DNA of 64,000 bases from JBKHYJ01 sp046565505 (GCA_046565505.1 JBKHYJ010000063.1:37006-101005); one strand, 5' to 3'; counted from the first letter of the stretch, positions 1 to 9,127 are shown. The notes: a model not told the origin generated them from the letters alone. Translations and numbers: made by a program.

Positions 1-1
1 C

Positions 2-1273
2 TACACCGTGGGCTGTGACGCGGAGGGACGCCTCACCGCCGTCAAGGCCGACATGATAGGCGACAAGGGCGCGTACGCATCTGTCGGCACGAAAGTCCTT
101 GAGCGCGCGGCCGGACACTGCACGGGCCCGTACAAAGTAGACAACGTGCATGTCGTGTCGCTCGCGGTCTACACTAATAACCCGCCCTGCGGCGCGATGC
201 GCGGGTTCGGCGCTAACCAGGCGGCCTTCGCCATAGAGTCCATGCTGGACATACTGGCCGAGAAGGTCGGCATAGACTCATGGGAAATCCGCTACCGCAA
301 CGCGCTAGACGTGGGGGATAAGTTCTGCACCGGCCAGGTGCTCGAATCCAGCGTCGGGTTGAAGAAGACTCTCGAAGCGGTCAAGGAAATATACAGGGGC
401 GCGAAGTACGCCGGAATCGCTTGCGGGATCAAGAACGTTGGCATAGGCAACGGGCTTCCCGAGTACGGCAAGGCCATGCTCGAAGTGCATGAGGATGGGA
501 CCGTCGGCATCTACACGGGGTTCACGGAGATGGGCCAGGGGCTTTTCACCATCTTGCAGCAGACCGCTTGCGAAGAGACCGGGCTGCCGCCGGGCGTGTT
601 TGATTACGTCTCGGCCGACACTAAATATGACTTGAATTGCGGGCAGACGACCGCCTCCCGCGCCACGTTCCTGGGGTGCAGGGCGGTACAGGAGGCGGCC
701 CGTAAGCTGAAGGCCGCCCTCGACCGGAAGCAGACGTTGAGCGACCTGGCCGGCCGCACTTACTATGGCGAGATAGTCATTGACGACACCGTGTCCTTAG
801 AGGCCAGAGCCGAAAGGCCGAAGACGCATTTCGCGTATGGCTTCGCCACACAGGTCGTGATACTCGACGACGATGGCCGGGTCAGCAAAGTCGTCGCCGC
901 ACACGACGTGGGCAAGGTCATGAATCCGGCGTTGCTCGAAGGGCAGATCGAAGGCTCCATTCATATGGGCCTGGGGTATGCGCTGACGGAGGAGTTCAGG
1001 GTCGAGAACGGGGTCCCCAAAACTATGACCGTCAACTCGCAAGGGCTTTTGCGCGCGAGACACATGCCCGAAGTCGAATTGATCTTGATCGAAGACAGTC
1101 ACCCCGACGGGCCTTATGGCGCGAAGGGCGTCGGGGAGATAGGACTCGTGCCGACGGCCCCCGCGGTGGCCGGCGCGCTATACCGATACGACCACATTCG
1201 CAGGTTCGCGCTGCCCATGAAGGATTCGCCCGCGGCGCGGTTCGTTCGCGTCGGCGCGTCGGGCGGCCGCTGA
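2..1273 (+). CDS. Xanthine dehydrogenase-family molybdenum hydroxylase, large subunit (3' part, start outside window)
   Basis: The reading frame is open from the first complete codon at base 2, so this is the C-terminal 423 residues of a longer protein; the GTG at 8 is probably internal. Visible family signatures are MRGFG about residue 66, TEMGQG in the molybdopterin-binding part, and GVGEIG about residue 379, whose Glu is the catalytic base in xanthine dehydrogenases and aldehyde oxidases. The enzyme would hydroxylate a purine or other N-heterocycle at a Mo centre, with electrons leaving through FeS and FAD partners that must lie upstream. The closest resemblance I recall is to the selenium-dependent Mo hydroxylase branch, which would fit the selB gene in this window, but that is from memory and uncertain. 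A purine-type amidohydrolase gene lies 1.7 kb downstream. Substrate cannot be read from the sequence. Confidence 0.9.
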   Translation, partial: YTVGCDAEGRLTAVKADMIGDKGAYASVGTKVLERAAGHCTGPYKVDNVHVVSLAVYTNNPPCGAMRGFGANQAAFAIESMLDILAEKVGIDSWEIRYRNALDVGDKFCTGQVLESSVGLKKTLEAVKEIYRGAKYAGIACGIKNVGIGNGLPEYGKAMLEVHEDGTVGIYTGFTEMGQGLFTILQQTACEETGLPPGVFDYVSADTKYDLNCGQTTASRATFLGCRAVQEAARKLKAALDRKQTLSDLAGRTYYGEIVIDDTVSLEARAERPKTHFAYGFATQVVILDDDGRVSKVVAAHDVGKVMNPALLEGQIEGSIHMGLGYALTEEFRVENGVPKTMTVNSQGLLRARHMPEVELILIEDSHPDGPYGAKGVGEIGLVPTAPAVAGALYRYDHIRRFALPMKDSPAARFVRVGASGGR

Positions 1274-1396
1274 GATTACCGCCGCGCCCGCCTGTGACCG
1301 CGAGCGCCTCTTCTCGGCGCTCTCGAATTTTACCCTCATGCGCGTTTGTATGCCCCGCATAGGCCGGCGGGCCCGCGCCTCTCCCGAACAACACCG

Positions 1397-1424
1397 TTGA
1401 CAAATCGAAGAAGCCATCCATAAT
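1397..1424 (+). promoter_or_regulatory. Sigma-70-type promoter for the J-domain/PilZ gene
   Basis: TTGACA at 1397-1402, a 16-nt spacer, then CATAAT at 1419-1424 (5 of 6). It lies about 80 nt before the ATG at 1504. The -10 box sits in the left arm and loop of an inverted repeat. Confidence 0.6.
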
Positions 1425-1453
1425 GACTACATCTTTTTGGATGGTTGGCTTCT
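1409..1453. repeat. Inverted repeat overlapping the promoter -10 and start of the leader
   Basis: AGAAGCC at 1409-1415 pairs with GGCTTCT at 1447-1453. The stem continues with ATCC against GGAT after a small bulge. It spans the predicted transcription start of the following gene. It could be a terminator for the Mo hydroxylase gene, an operator, or a 5' leader stem-loop. Confidence 0.6.
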
Positions 1454-1503
1454 ACCCCCGAAGAAGATCCCATAAATATTATTAGCGGTTAAGAGGCGCG
1501 CTT

Positions 1504-2721
1504 ATGAAAACTTCGGGCGCTTTAGTCCAACAGTCAGGGTCATCGACCCAATCGCAGCAGGGGAAGGTTGCGCGGCAGGGGAACACAGGGAAACTGATAA
1601 GCGCGCACTACCTGGAAATCGAGTACCTCTTAAACCGCGTCGAGAATTCGATCACGCACTACCAGACGCTCGGCGTAGAGCGGTCGGCCACTAACGAAGA
1701 TATTATACTCGCTTACCACAACACCGTATCCGTGCTGCACCCGTCTTACTACAAGGTCAGGGCGGCTTTCCCCGACGAGATGCTGATGAGGATTGACGAG
1801 ACGTTCAACAAGGTCTCGGAAGCTTTCTCGGTCTTAACCAGCCACCGCAGGAGGGCCGAGTATGACAAGGGGCTCCACAGGCCGGCGTTCACGCCGCTGC
1901 CGCTCGATTCGCCGAACGTCCGTTTTATAAAGGAGCGCCGCGGTCAGCAGGCCGGCGCGGCTATCGGGCGACCTGTGCCGGAACCCTCCGCCCACGAGCC
2001 GATCAGTATCAAAGCCCCTTTGGGGCAGCAGCCGGCTTTCACAAGGCCCTGGAGCGAAGAGGCCGCGGCCAACCGCCGGCGTTACGAACGCTTCAAGCTT
2101 TGCGTGCCCGCACTGGTCACGGGGCACGACGGCGCGAACGGGAGGTGGCAAGAGGTAGCCAAGACGCTGGACGTGAGCCGCAGGGGCGTCGCCATTAATA
2201 TGAAGAAACATGTGCGCCACGGGGCGGTCGTGCATGTGACGTTGCCCCTGCCGACAAGGTTCCGCAGCCACGGCTTCTCGGAGCCCGGCTATAACATGTA
2301 CGCGATAGTGCGGCGGGTAGAGCTCGCCATAGATGGCGTCAGAACCGTAGGGCTCGAATTCATCGGGCCGAACCCGCCGGCCGGTTACCTGCATAAGCCG
2401 TGGGCTACGTTTCGGACCCAGAAGTGGGACGGGCCGGACCGCCGCAGGGAGGCGCGATTCGAGCGCGTCGAACCTGTCGTAATTGAATACCTCGACGACT
2501 CGCACCAATCCGTCGGAAAGGAAGTCGCGTTCACCGAGAACGTCAGCTCGGGCGGCGCGCGAGTGACGGTGAACGCCGCGCCGGAAGAGTTCGGCATGGT
2601 CAGGGTCGTCAGCGCGGACCGCAGCTTTGAAAGCACCGCCCTGGTGCGAAACCAGTTCGCGGGGGCCGATGGCCTCGAGCGCCTATGCTTACAGTTCTTG
2701 GATAACGAGTGGCCCCTGTAG
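1504..2721 (+). CDS. J-domain protein with two PilZ domains
   Basis: 405 residues. Residues about 52-124 read as a J-domain (YQTLGV at the start, YDKGL at the end), but the HPD tripeptide needed to stimulate DnaK is HPS at 79-81. Two PilZ domains follow, about 192-290 and 313-400. Both keep the cyclic-di-GMP signature: an Arg-rich RxxxR followed by DVSRRG (223-228) in the first and NVSSGG (346-351) in the second. A cytoplasmic c-di-GMP effector that uses the J-like module for protein contact is plausible; co-chaperone activity is doubtful. Start chosen at ATG 1504, with AAGAGG about 7 nt upstream. It stands alone between the Mo hydroxylase and amidohydrolase genes. An HD-GYP phosphodiesterase gene at 60.9 kb shows that c-di-GMP turnover exists in the organism. 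Confidence 0.85.
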   Translation: MKTSGALVQQSGSSTQSQQGKVARQGNTGKLISAHYLEIEYLLNRVENSITHYQTLGVERSATNEDIILAYHNTVSVLHPSYYKVRAAFPDEMLMRIDETFNKVSEAFSVLTSHRRRAEYDKGLHRPAFTPLPLDSPNVRFIKERRGQQAGAAIGRPVPEPSAHEPISIKAPLGQQPAFTRPWSEEAAANRRRYERFKLCVPALVTGHDGANGRWQEVAKTLDVSRRGVAINMKKHVRHGAVVHVTLPLPTRFRSHGFSEPGYNMYAIVRRVELAIDGVRTVGLEFIGPNPPAGYLHKPWATFRTQKWDGPDRRREARFERVEPVVIEYLDDSHQSVGKEVAFTENVSSGGARVTVNAAPEEFGMVRVVSADRSFESTALVRNQFAGADGLERLCLQFLDNEWPL

Positions 2722-2901
2722 GCTCATCTTCTTCGAGCCGAATGGCCTTCAGCCCGGGCCTGAGTCTCTTACAGCTTTCGGATCCCGTCATAACATTCAC
2801 CGCCGGCTCGCTCGCCATGTATATCCTACATCCCCGCCTGATTGCTCAAGCGGCCATTCGCGACACGCCCGTAGGCCGGCCTGATAGAGATTTGAAAGTC
2901 G

Positions 2902-2930
2902 TTGACTTATCCTGCCTGCTTAACTAATCT
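2902..2930 (+). promoter_or_regulatory. Possible promoter for the amidohydrolase gene
   Basis: TTGACT at 2902-2907, a 17-nt spacer and TAATCT at 2925-2930. The -35 is good and the -10 is poor (3 of 6). The ATG is 22 nt downstream. Confidence 0.3.
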
Positions 2931-2952
2931 TCCGCTGCCGAGATGGATCAAC

Positions 2953-4287
2953 ATGAGCGAATCCCTGATCATCAAAAACGCCGCCGTCGTCACTCTGGAC
3001 GACCAGAACCGTATTTTTGAAGGGAGCGTGATGGTCGAGGGCGGGATGATAACCGCGCTCGGCGAAACTCTGGACGCGCGCCCCGGCGAAGCGATAGATG
3101 CGCGTGGGTGTGCACTCCTGCCGGGCTTCGTGCAGACACACGTACACCTATGCCAGACTCTGTTTCGAGGCGCGGCGGACGACCTCGCCCTGATCGACTG
3201 GCTGAAGAAACGCATATGGCCTATGGAAGCCGCGCACACGCCTGATTCCCTTTACGCCTCGGCCCGGCTCGGGGTCGCCGAATTGATTCGCGGGGGCACG
3301 ACTTGCGCGCTGACGATGGAAACGGTGCGCCATACGGAACAGGCTTTCAGGGCGGTCGAGGAGTCGGGCTTTCGCGCCACGGTCGGCAAATGCATGATGG
3401 ACAAAGGCGACGGTGTCCCCGCCGAATTGCGCGAAACGGCGGATGATTCGGTCGCCGAATCGCTCGCGCTGTCTGAACGCTGGCACGGGCGCGCGGGGGG
3501 CAGGATACGTTGCTGTTTCGCGCCGCGCTTCGCCGTCAGTTGTACGCGCGAATTGCTGGAGCGCGTGGCGCGGCTTTCGCGCGAGCACGGGATGATGGTT
3601 CACACGCATGCCTCTGAAAACAGAGACGAGATTGAGTTGGTCGAGCGTGAGACCGGCCGCCGGAATATCGAATACCTGAACGACATCGGCCTCGCCGCGC
3701 CTCACGTCTTGCTAGCGCACTGCGTACACATCAACGACGCGGAGCTTGAGATACTCCGCGCGACCGGGACTCACGTCGCTCATTGCCCATCGTCGAACTT
3801 GAAGCTCGGCTCGGGGCTCGCCCGCGTCGCCGAGATGATAGAGCGCGGCGTATCCGTGTCGCTCGGCGCGGACGGCGCGGCGTGCAACAACCGCCTGGAT
3901 ATGTTTACAGAGATGCGAATGGCCGCGCTCGTTCAGAAGGCCCTCAGAGGGCCGCGGTCCCTGCCCGCCCTGGCCGCGCTCAGGATGGCGACCGTCGATG
4001 GTGCGCGCGCGCTCGGGCTTGGCGAAGAGGTCGGGAGCATAGAGGTAGGCAAGCGCGCGGACATGATCCTGGTCAACCTCGACGGGTTACACATGACGCC
4101 GCGGCCCGACCTGGTCTCGACTATCGTTTACGCGGCGGAGGCGGGCGACGTGCGCACCGTGATTATCGACGGGCGCATTGTTATGCGGGATAGAGAATTG
4201 ACCACGCTGGACGAAAAAGCAGTGGCCGAGCAGGCGCTCCACGAAGCCGCGCGGATGCAGGGCATCTTAAAATCCGACTCCGAATAA
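2953..4287 (+). CDS. Amidohydrolase, methylthioadenosine/S-adenosylhomocysteine (5'-deoxyadenosine) deaminase type
   Basis: 444 residues from ATG 2953; an upstream TTG at 2902 would add 17 residues but coincides with the predicted -35 box. It is a metal-dependent deaminase of the ATZ/TRZ/SsnA-like amidohydrolase group. H63 and H65 (THVH), H219 in HTHASEN, H256 in LAHCVH and D307 in GADGAA are the expected metal and catalytic residues. The NNRLDM stretch after the Asp is typical of MTA/SAH/5'-deoxyadenosine deaminases rather than of guanine deaminase. It would convert an adenine nucleoside by-product of SAM metabolism to the inosine form in the cytoplasm. Proximity to the Mo hydroxylase leaves a role in purine catabolism open, so the exact substrate is uncertain. 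Confidence 0.85.
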   Translation: MSESLIIKNAAVVTLDDQNRIFEGSVMVEGGMITALGETLDARPGEAIDARGCALLPGFVQTHVHLCQTLFRGAADDLALIDWLKKRIWPMEAAHTPDSLYASARLGVAELIRGGTTCALTMETVRHTEQAFRAVEESGFRATVGKCMMDKGDGVPAELRETADDSVAESLALSERWHGRAGGRIRCCFAPRFAVSCTRELLERVARLSREHGMMVHTHASENRDEIELVERETGRRNIEYLNDIGLAAPHVLLAHCVHINDAELEILRATGTHVAHCPSSNLKLGSGLARVAEMIERGVSVSLGADGAACNNRLDMFTEMRMAALVQKALRGPRSLPALAALRMATVDGARALGLGEEVGSIEVGKRADMILVNLDGLHMTPRPDLVSTIVYAAEAGDVRTVIIDGRIVMRDRELTTLDEKAVAEQALHEAARMQGILKSDSE

Positions 4288-4404
4288 GAGCGGTCAACCG
4301 CGAGGGGGCAATTGATCGGGGCCTATACACCTAAGTCACGCCTGCGCCGCCCGCCTGCCGCGTGAGTCGCGGCGCTCGCGCCCTTCTGAAACCTTGCCGG
4401 AGAC

Positions 4405-5154
4405 TTAAAGCTCTACGCCGAAGTGCTCTCGCAGCGCGGCGGCGTATTCATCCTGCGTCGCCAGCGCCCGCTCCTGTCGCCCTTCGCCCGTCGTCGTGAT
4501 GAGCCGCATGTCTGTCAACGTGATACGCCCACCCTGCGTCGCCAGAGAGCAGGTCCGACGTCGCGTGAATGGCGAATCAGGCGAGGTCTGATGGTAGCGA
4601 CACATCTCCGCAAAATCCTCATACCGGAATGGCTCCAGCGTGAAGCGATACTGCGGCTCCCATGAGCCCGAATCATCACGCTGTTTCAAGATAAAATGCT
4701 CGCCGTCGCGGTCGATCAGGTAAGCGCCCTCCTTCTGGACCTGCGGGCCCGGTCGATCAAGCAGCAGCGGCTCGCGGAACGAATCTCCGAAGCCAACGTC
4801 CGCGAGCCACCTGTCTTCCAGCCGGACCAGCAGCGCCATGTGGTCGAACGGCGGGCCGAACCCGCCGGCCTCCTTCGCCACCCCCGCCGACACCATCTGA
4901 ACGTCAAAACCGAGCGCGCGTAACAGCGCCCCGAATGCGCCATTCAATTCGTAGCAGAATCCCCCGCGGCGGCGGCCGACGACCTTCGATAGCAGCTTGC
5001 CCTCGTCGAGAATGATCGGCCGCTCAAGGTGAATGTCGAGGTTCTCGAACGGAACGGAAAGCATGTGCGCGCGGTGCAGGCGGAGCAGCGTTTCCGCGCC
5101 GGGGTCGAGCGGGCCGTCGTAGTTGATTCTTTCCAGATAAGCCTTGATGTCCAT
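4405..5154 (-). CDS. nat: Arylamine N-acetyltransferase
   Basis: 249 residues, normal length for bacterial NATs. The Cys-His-Asp triad is visible: C67 in RGGFCYELN, H105 in FDHMALLV and D119 in LADVGFGD, with the usual 38- and about 15-residue spacings. It transfers acetyl (or another acyl) from CoA to aromatic amines or hydrazines through the Cys thiol. It is cytoplasmic, with no signal peptide. It is convergent with the amidohydrolase gene, and the lipoprotein gene ends 24 nt upstream in the same direction, so the two could be co-transcribed. The physiological substrate is not predictable. Confidence 0.93.
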   Translation of the reverse strand: MDIKAYLERINYDGPLDPGAETLLRLHRAHMLSVPFENLDIHLERPIILDEGKLLSKVVGRRRGGFCYELNGAFGALLRALGFDVQMVSAGVAKEAGGFGPPFDHMALLVRLEDRWLADVGFGDSFREPLLLDRPGPQVQKEGAYLIDRDGEHFILKQRDDSGSWEPQYRFTLEPFRYEDFAEMCRYHQTSPDSPFTRRRTCSLATQGGRITLTDMRLITTTGEGRQERALATQDEYAAALREHFGVEL

Positions 5155-5178
5155 AATCCCGCCCCGCCCGCGTCTCGC

Positions 5179-6255
5179 TCACTGCAAATCCGCGTAATCG
5201 AGTTTCAGATAGCTCCCGCCGTCGCCGACTATGAAAATGTAATCGCGTCCATTCATCTCTACCCGGGTGACGCCCTCCGGCTTCATCTTCTGATTGAGCT
5301 TGATGCTCATCTTTCTCAAGCCGGGGCCGCTGGCCGGTTGGTCGCCTGCCCCATCCCACTGCCACAACTCGAAGTCCGGGCTTTCATGATGTTCGGGCGC
5401 GCCGGAAATGATGAAGAAGGACTTCAGCTTGCCGTCGTATTGAATATCGCGTATGCCTAAATCCCCCAGCGGCAAATGAATCGCGTGCGGCTCGGCGAGC
5501 TGCAAGCCTGACGCGGACAGCGGCGCGCCCGCGGCGGGCAACCTGAACGCGATGATGAGCGCCTGCTGATTCACCACGGGGGAGCGCAGCCCCACCAGCA
5601 GCCGCATGTTCACGGGGTCCGCCGCTATGGCCTCGACGTTCAGGCCGCCGTCTTTGGCCTTCTTCTCTCCTTCGCCTTTCAACTCCGGGACCTTATCGAA
5701 GAGGAACGCGCGAAAGTTCGGCACCGCTTCCGCCTTCGACACGCTCAGCGTGTTGGGGTCGAAGGCGAAACGCACGAGCGCGTTCTCGTCGCCGCGCTTG
5801 TCAACGGACTGCGAGCCAATGATGTAGTAGTACGAGCCATCGAAAGTGATCCCCTCCGGGTCCTGGACCCTGACGCCGAGCGGTATTGGTTTCACCTCGC
5901 CCACCTGTTGGCCCGACTCGTCCACCTGCATCCAGAAGATTTTGTCTTCTTTATTGTCGTCGATGAAGAGCACGCCATTCGTCCCGGGCACGAATACCAC
6001 GCCGGACGCCTCGAATGCTTCGCCGCGAAACGGCGTGCCCGGCCCCGTCTTCTGCTTTGCCTTTCCGCCCGAATCGGCCTTGCCTTCAGACCTCTCGGCC
6101 TTCGAGCCGCAGCCGGCGAATAATACCGCGGCGCACAGGAGCAGGAGCGCGGCCATCAGACCGGCGCGCGCGCGGGCGCCGCGCTGGCCGCCAGCCCGGG
6201 CTAAACCGTTAACGTCCGGGCGATGAGCCCGTGGGGGGATGAAGTATGGGAGCAT
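5179..6255 (-). CDS. Lipoprotein of unknown function, beta-propeller-like, paralogous to the C-terminus of the next gene
   Basis: 358 residues. A hydrophobic stretch about 34-47 ends in the lipobox LFAGC, so the mature protein is a lipoprotein with a Ser/Gly/Lys-rich tether. The N-terminal n-region is unusually long (33 residues) if the ATG at 6255 is used; an inner Met at 6156 begins a normal signal peptide but lacks a Shine-Dalgarno, while AAAGGCAGG precedes 6255. The body carries EASGVV, VPGTNGV, DPEGI, GSQS, GIRDIQYD, KMKPEGV and VGDGGSY. All recur in the C-terminal 280 residues of the 6455-9127 protein. These look like blades of a phytase/esterase-like beta-propeller, but I do not recognise a named family and assign no activity. 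Confidence 0.8.
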   Translation of the reverse strand: MLPYFIPPRAHRPDVNGLARAGGQRGARARAGLMAALLLLCAAVLFAGCGSKAERSEGKADSGGKAKQKTGPGTPFRGEAFEASGVVFVPGTNGVLFIDDNKEDKIFWMQVDESGQQVGEVKPIPLGVRVQDPEGITFDGSYYYIIGSQSVDKRGDENALVRFAFDPNTLSVSKAEAVPNFRAFLFDKVPELKGEGEKKAKDGGLNVEAIAADPVNMRLLVGLRSPVVNQQALIIAFRLPAAGAPLSASGLQLAEPHAIHLPLGDLGIRDIQYDGKLKSFFIISGAPEHHESPDFELWQWDGAGDQPASGPGLRKMSIKLNQKMKPEGVTRVEMNGRDYIFIVGDGGSYLKLDYADLQ

Positions 6256-6454
6256 TGATGCCTGCCTTTTGCTAGTCCTTAAAATCGGGCGACGCGCGCC
6301 TTATTGATGGCATCCACTTAAGAGCATTGGCCCCGCCTTTGAGATTATGACCTGTTTCGCCCGCAGGTTCCAGCTTCGCGACGCGGGCCGGCCGGCGGCG
6401 TGGAACCGGCTCCTGTGGCGGGTTTCAAGTAAGGTGAGGGGGGCGACGCGGCCG

Positions 6455-9127
6455 CTATGGGGTGTCGGAGAGATCGACTTTCATGTAGCTGCTGCCATCG
6501 CCGACGACGAATATGAATTTGCGGCCGCCGATTTCCACCCGCGTGACGCCCTCCGGCTTCATCTTTGAATCGAGCCGGGTCAGCTCGCGCGGGGCCGACT
6601 CGGCCCCCGACTGGTCGGCGTCGCCATTCCATTCCCACAGTGAGTATTCGGCGGTGCTCTCGCCGCGGGAGGCGGGGCCCGCGATTATCAGGAACGAGGC
6701 GGACTTCGCGTCGTATTGGATGTCTCGAATGCCGAGGCCGCCCAGCGACAGTCGTATCGCAGACCCGGCCACTTCGAGGTTATCTTTTGAGAATGAGCCG
6801 AGCGGGTCGCGCAGCTTTATGGGTATGACGAGGGCCTTCCCGCCGACCAGCGGCGAGCGGAGCCCCAGCAGGAGGCGCTCGTTGGGTATGTCCCACGCTA
6901 TGCCTTCGACGTTCAGCCCCCCCTCGGCCCCCGCCACGCTGCCAACGTCTTTCAGGTCAGGGACCCTCTCTAACAGGAAGTCGCGCAGGTTGGCTATCAC
7001 GTCGACTTTCGTCATGCTCTGGTTGCCGGAGTCGAAAGCGAATCTGACGAGGGCGTTTCGGTCGCCGACTTCCGAGTGCGATTGAGAGCCGACCACGTAA
7101 AAGAAGGACGCCCCGTACGCGATCCCTTCCGGGTCAGCTACGGACGCGCCGAAATCTATCGGCTTTGCCTGCTCGCCGACCTGCTTGCCCGACTGGTCCA
7201 GCTCCATCCAGAAGATTTGTCCGGGCTTGCTGTCGTCGATGAAGTAGACCCCGTTAGTGCCCGGCACCTGCACCACGCCGGACGCCTCGAACACTCCGCC
7301 CTTGAATTCGGTGCCCGCGCCCGGCGTCGCGATCTTCATCTTCGCCTTGCCCTTCGAGTTTAATTCCGCGACGGGTTTTTCGGTGCCCGAATTGCGCTGA
7401 GTTATGTAGAGCGCGAGTCCAACGGACAGGACTACCGCGAGTATCTGGGCCACTATTCGGCTGAGCCCGCTGATGTAGGCGGCCTTGAGCCGGTCGTCGG
7501 ACCCCTTCTTCTTTTTCTTCTTCTTCTTGTCGCCCTTGTCATCCTCGGCCCCGCCGGCGACCTCGGGATTCGCCAGCGCCGGCGTTATGTTTCCGTCCGC
7601 CGGGAAGGGGGCGGCCGCGTCTGCGCCAAGCGGGATCACTATGGCCGGGGCTGCCGCTTCTTCCGGCCTGCGCGGGCTGTTGTCTTCGACCCCCGCGCGC
7701 TTCCTTACATCCGCGAGCGCGGCTGGGGAGAGCGTGGCGGTTATATTCGCGGTCGTCTCGGCGCGATTCTTGAAAGTGAGGACGGTCTGCCCTAGCTGTA
7801 TAGTGTCCCCATGCCTGAGCGTGTGCGCATGCGCGCCCAGCCGCTCGCCATTGATGAACGTGCCGTTGCGGCTCCCGAGATCGACTATGCTGTAGGCTTT
7901 ATCGCGCGCTATCAGGATGGCGTGCGTGTTGCTCACGGTCGGGTCGGACAGCACGATGTGATTGTGCGGCGCTTTCCCTATCTCCGTCTCGTGCTGGTTG
8001 ATAAAGTATTCGAGTTTCTCGCCGGAGGGGAGGACGCCTATGAGCCGCGGGCCGTAGTAACGGTCCACCTGCTCATATATCTCTGTCGCCGTCGCGAGGC
8101 GGACCTCGACCGGCATGCCCATCTCTTGCTTCGCCGCCTCGATTGCCTCGGCGTCGGTCGGGTCGGCGACTGCGAGCGTGGCCGAGCCGGCTTCCTGCGC
8201 GATGGGGAATATCAAACGGTCGCGCGCCGTCCGGGCCGATAATTTTTCGACGACCGATTTATCGACCGACGCGGCTCCAAGGTCAATGGTCTGGATGTGG
8301 AACGTGCGGCTCATCAAATCGCGCAGGCTTTCTTCGCTCACGAGCCCATGTTCTATGAGGACGCGGTAGAGCCTGCGGCCGCCCGCGTCGGCCCCTCGTA
8401 ATCGCTCCACGTCGGCCGCCTGGGCCAGCCCGCCGGAGGTGATGGCGGCCGCCAGAGCGTCTTGCGTTAGCGGGGGCGGGGGAATTATTTCCGAAATGTT
8501 GATGGCCCCGGTCTCGCTGTGATTGCCTAGCCTGAAGGTGAGCTTTGAAAGGCCCACGCCGATCACGTCGCCATGTTTTAGCGCGCGGGACCCCGTGATC
8601 GGCTCGCCGTTGACTATCGTGCCGTTACGGCTGCCGAGGTCGTTAACCGCATACTCGCCATTCTCTATTCGGATCAGGGCATGCGCGGCCGACACAGCCG
8701 GGTCGGCGATGACGATGTCGTTGCGCGGCCCCTTGCCGATCTGAGTTTCAGTCTTGGTGATTTCGCGGTCGAACACGTCGCCCGTGGGGAGCAGTATCCT
8801 GAGAACAGCCTTATGCTCCGCCGTGTGCCTGGCGACGACCGGCTCTGTCTTGAGCCCGACTTCTTCCATAGTGAGGGCAATCGTACCCCCCGCCTCGGGC
8901 GGCGGGGCGGCGCCGGGATCTTGCAGCGAGGAAAACTCCGCCGTTTTCAGCGGCGCCTGCGCGTCGCCTTTCGCGGCGGCCGGGAGCGGGTTTGAGTCCG
9001 GGCGCAAATCTCTAATCTCTATGTTGAGCGAATCATAATAGTCGCGCAACTCGTGGCCACAGCGGTAACAGAACCGCTGCCCGTCGCGCGCCACGGGAGA
9101 CTTACACTTAGGACACTCAAGCGTCAT
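6455..9127 (-). CDS. Zinc ribbon - FHA - MshEN - FHA - transmembrane - beta-propeller-like fusion protein
   Basis: 890 residues. Order: zinc ribbon (C5, C8, C20, C23); FHA domain about 106-201 with DLGSRNGT; an MshEN/T2SSE-N-like domain about 233-358 (ADPTD about 321-325); second FHA about 362-455, again DLGSRNGT; a linker ending in an eight-Lys run about 534-541; one transmembrane helix about 556-577; then a 280-residue domain homologous to the neighbouring lipoprotein. The Lys run before the helix puts the FHA side in the cytoplasm and the C-terminus outside. It looks like a receptor linking phosphothreonine or nucleotide recognition inside to an extracytoplasmic sensor. No Shine-Dalgarno is seen; a TAAAAT box lies 8 nt before the ATG, so the mRNA may be leaderless. 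No kinase gene is adjacent. Function unknown. Confidence 0.88.
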   Translation of the reverse strand: MTLECPKCKSPVARDGQRFCYRCGHELRDYYDSLNIEIRDLRPDSNPLPAAAKGDAQAPLKTAEFSSLQDPGAAPPPEAGGTIALTMEEVGLKTEPVVARHTAEHKAVLRILLPTGDVFDREITKTETQIGKGPRNDIVIADPAVSAAHALIRIENGEYAVNDLGSRNGTIVNGEPITGSRALKHGDVIGVGLSKLTFRLGNHSETGAINISEIIPPPPLTQDALAAAITSGGLAQAADVERLRGADAGGRRLYRVLIEHGLVSEESLRDLMSRTFHIQTIDLGAASVDKSVVEKLSARTARDRLIFPIAQEAGSATLAVADPTDAEAIEAAKQEMGMPVEVRLATATEIYEQVDRYYGPRLIGVLPSGEKLEYFINQHETEIGKAPHNHIVLSDPTVSNTHAILIARDKAYSIVDLGSRNGTFINGERLGAHAHTLRHGDTIQLGQTVLTFKNRAETTANITATLSPAALADVRKRAGVEDNSPRRPEEAAAPAIVIPLGADAAAPFPADGNITPALANPEVAGGAEDDKGDKKKKKKKKGSDDRLKAAYISGLSRIVAQILAVVLSVGLALYITQRNSGTEKPVAELNSKGKAKMKIATPGAGTEFKGGVFEASGVVQVPGTNGVYFIDDSKPGQIFWMELDQSGKQVGEQAKPIDFGASVADPEGIAYGASFFYVVGSQSHSEVGDRNALVRFAFDSGNQSMTKVDVIANLRDFLLERVPDLKDVGSVAGAEGGLNVEGIAWDIPNERLLLGLRSPLVGGKALVIPIKLRDPLGSFSKDNLEVAGSAIRLSLGGLGIRDIQYDAKSASFLIIAGPASRGESTAEYSLWEWNGDADQSGAESAPRELTRLDSKMKPEGVTRVEIGGRKFIFVVGDGSSYMKVDLSDTP

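Noticed and set aside
1271..1300. UGA read as selenocysteine at the end of the Mo hydroxylase
   Set aside because: The C-terminus at the TGA is family-like and no SECIS-type stem follows immediately downstream; the following codons do not continue a domain.
4344..4375. Terminator between amidohydrolase and NAT genes
   Set aside because: Only a 7-bp GC stem (GCGCCGC/GCGGCGC) with a large loop and no T-run; too weak in GC-rich DNA.
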